From positions 1,594,254-1,658,253 of the forward strand of contig LT635553.1 in NCBI GenBank assembly GCA_900120395.1: a stretch of DNA of 64,000 nucleotides. The letters are read 5' to 3'. Below, piece after piece: positions 62,435 through 64,000 of this stretch; position 1 is the stretch's first letter, and the number at the start of each line of letters is the position of its first letter. Source of the DNA: Porphyromonadaceae bacterium FC4. Lineage in GTDB: Bacteria; Bacteroidota; Bacteroidia; Bacteroidales; Porphyromonadaceae. A model generated the notes under the pieces. That model did no database searches. It saw only the letters and a list, made by a program, of their open reading frames with translations, and was not told the origin of the DNA. The translations under genes and the position numbers were made by a program.

Positions 62435-64000
62435 ATGCGTCGACTACACCTGCTCTCCCTATTTCTAGTACTCAGTCTCACCGCACTTGCACAGACGACC
62501 CCCACGCTGCTCCGGGATGCCAACCGCTACAGGGCAGCCGAGCAGTATGCCGAGGGGCTGCTCGCCACCCTTAGCACACGACAAAAGGTGGCGCAACTGG
62601 TGATGCCGATGGTCTGGCCAAAGACCGACAGCAGCTCGCTCAGACAGTGGGAGCAGATGGTGACACAGGAGCAGTACGGCGGAGTACTCTGGCAAAAAGG
62701 GACGCCGGAGAATCAGCTCCGACTCACCAACTACATGCGCCAAAATGCACGGGTACCCATGCTGGTGGCGATCGATGGGGAGTGGGGACTCTCCATGCGG
62801 TTGTCCGGGACACCCAAGTGGCCCCGAAACATCTTCCTCGGTGCCGCCAATGACGAAGCACTTGCCTACGCCTACGGTCAGGCGACAGCCCGAGAGGCAA
62901 AGCGACTGGGCGTGCAGGTCAACTTTGCACCAGTGCTGGATGTGAACAGCAACCCCCAAAACCCGGTCATCGGCACGCGCAGCTTTGGGTCGGATGTCGC
63001 TACTGTCACTCGACTGGGTCTTGCCTATGCCCGAGGGATGGAGGAGGGGGGCGTCCTTTCGGTCGCCAAGCATTTCCCTGGACATGGCGACACCTCCGCA
63101 GACTCCCACCATGCCCTCCCCATCATCTCCAAGAGTCCGGAGGAGCTGAAGCAGGTCGAGCTGGCTCCCTTTGAGGCCTACATACGCTTAGGTCTCAGCG
63201 GGATGATGGTGGCGCACCTGCAGATACCGGCACTCGGTACCGGAGACCGGGCGTCGAGTGCCAGCCCGTCCGTCGTGACGGATCTGCTGCAAAAGGAGCT
63301 CGGGTTTCGTGGGCTTATTTTCACCGACGGACTGGGGATGAAGGGGATCATCTCCGGTGTCGGCAGCAGCTCGGTAGCCGTGGAGGTTTTCAAGGCGGGC
63401 AGCGACATCCTGGTTGCGCCCTCCAACCCCCGACAAGCGGTCGACGACCTCATGAAGGCTCTGGAGAGTGGAGCGATCACGCTGAGCGAAGTGGAGCAGA
63501 GGGTAAAGAAAGTACTCATCTACAAGTACCTGTCGGGAGCGACGGACAAGACACCCCTACCCTCCGATCACCTCACCTCGGACCTCAACCCCGACACAGC
63601 GCAAGAGCTGATCCGACAGATCAATCGCCGGGCGATGACCCTTACCCGCAACAAGGAGGACCTCCTTCCACTCAAGGGACAACCCCGTCTGGCGCTACTG
63701 CGCTACGGGAACACCCGTACACCCGGGCTGCTGACAGCACTCAGGGAGGCAATACCGGGCACAAGGGCGTTCACCATCAACACCAATACCGACAACGCAG
63801 CCCGCAATAAAATCTACCGGCAGCTCAAGGAGTACGATACCGTCATCATTGCGGTGACCGACCAAAAGATCCGCCCCGACTCAGGACTGACCGACCTCAT
63901 CGGCAACACCAGCTCGGTACTGACCTTCCTCACCAGTCCCTATGCTGCCCTTCAGTTTGGTCAAGAGACCTACGCAGCGGCAGCTGTCGCCTTTGCGTAC
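62435..64000 (+). CDS. GH3 beta-N-acetylglucosaminidase-like enzyme (cut by window end)
   Basis: 522 codons are visible and the frame is open to the right edge. The protein has a signal peptide (LLSLFLVLSLTALAQ) and the GH3 N-terminal domain: PMLVAIDGEWG, VNFAPVLDVNSNP, VAKHFPGHGDTSADSHHALP (the KH(F/S)PGHG signature with the His/Asp dyad of NagZ-like enzymes) and FTDGLGMKG with the nucleophile Asp. In Bacteroidota such proteins often continue into a second serine-hydrolase-like domain; that part is not in the window. It probably cleaves GlcNAc-containing peptidoglycan or glycans in the periplasm. Confidence 0.9.
   Translation, partial: MRRLHLLSLFLVLSLTALAQTTPTLLRDANRYRAAEQYAEGLLATLSTRQKVAQLVMPMVWPKTDSSSLRQWEQMVTQEQYGGVLWQKGTPENQLRLTNYMRQNARVPMLVAIDGEWGLSMRLSGTPKWPRNIFLGAANDEALAYAYGQATAREAKRLGVQVNFAPVLDVNSNPQNPVIGTRSFGSDVATVTRLGLAYARGMEEGGVLSVAKHFPGHGDTSADSHHALPIISKSPEELKQVELAPFEAYIRLGLSGMMVAHLQIPALGTGDRASSASPSVVTDLLQKELGFRGLIFTDGLGMKGIISGVGSSSVAVEVFKAGSDILVAPSNPRQAVDDLMKALESGAITLSEVEQRVKKVLIYKYLSGATDKTPLPSDHLTSDLNPDTAQELIRQINRRAMTLTRNKEDLLPLKGQPRLALLRYGNTRTPGLLTALREAIPGTRAFTINTNTDNAARNKIYRQLKEYDTVIIAVTDQKIRPDSGLTDLIGNTSSVLTFLTSPYAALQFGQETYAAAAVAFAY

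Overview
The window looks like a Bacteroidota chromosome, most likely Porphyromonas or a close relative in the Bacteroidales. The evidence is a SusC/SusD pair, a GH92 mannosidase, many Sec lipoproteins, few Shine-Dalgarno sequences, several promoters of the Bacteroidota TAnnTTTG type, and families such as DUF4292 and DUF4294. Most of the sequence is GC-rich with tightly packed housekeeping operons. One visibly AT-richer block (about 32.1-41.9 kb) looks acquired. No tRNA, rRNA or CRISPR array was seen.

Layout. 1-1.4 kb: the start of a NagX-like acyltransferase (minus) and a wrecked hybrid two-component regulator that keeps only a signal-like N-terminus and the receiver/AraC C-terminus. 1.5-16 kb: a minus-strand nutrient-uptake locus read from right to left. 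It holds a discoidin-like lipoprotein, SusC, SusD, an endonuclease/exonuclease/phosphatase-fold enzyme and an unknown lipoprotein. A repeat element interrupts it, and then come a PI-PLC-type phospholipase, a GH92 alpha-mannosidase with PA14, an alkaline phosphatase and a metallophosphoesterase with PA14. Together these activities could dismantle a phosphorylated, mannosylated inositol lipid (a GPI anchor or similar) or a phosphomannan. 16.9-23.3 kb: pyrE, SRPBCC, Rieske-like lipoprotein, AddB-like nuclease, lipB and coaA (minus). 24-30 kb: a YhcC-like radical SAM gene, then ribF, EnvC-like, DUF4292 and TPR genes (minus). 30-32 kb: rpmE2 and mnmE. 32.4-41.9 kb: AT-rich island with SIR2-like, RhuM and Fic genes, an unknown gene, a leucine-rich-repeat gene and a PLD-helicase-DUF3427 gene. 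42-64 kb: mainly core genes glyS, FKBP-like lipoprotein, surE, lpxB, YeiH-family, fabH, era, der, tetR, fabG, RluA-family, metallophosphoesterase, GT2, DUF4294, dacB (minus), AI-2E-type permease, polyprenyl synthase, gpmA, asd and a GH3 gene cut by the window end.

The most unusual features lie between genes. Ten copies of a composite repeat built from a 44-bp unit occur across the window. Each has two copies of the near-palindrome TTTCCTACTGGAAA and two CTATCCGTCAAA-like blocks, sometimes with longer conserved flanks. Two copies are joined to decayed 3' ends of what looks like a PglX/Eco57I-type methylase gene. One copy has its inner segment inverted. A second family is a nine-hairpin palindrome array at 16.37-16.75 kb, with relatives near 1.4 kb and 23.3 kb. 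A short transcript with a full promoter and terminator precedes the radical SAM gene. Functions were assigned by reading motifs and recalled family features; no database search was possible.
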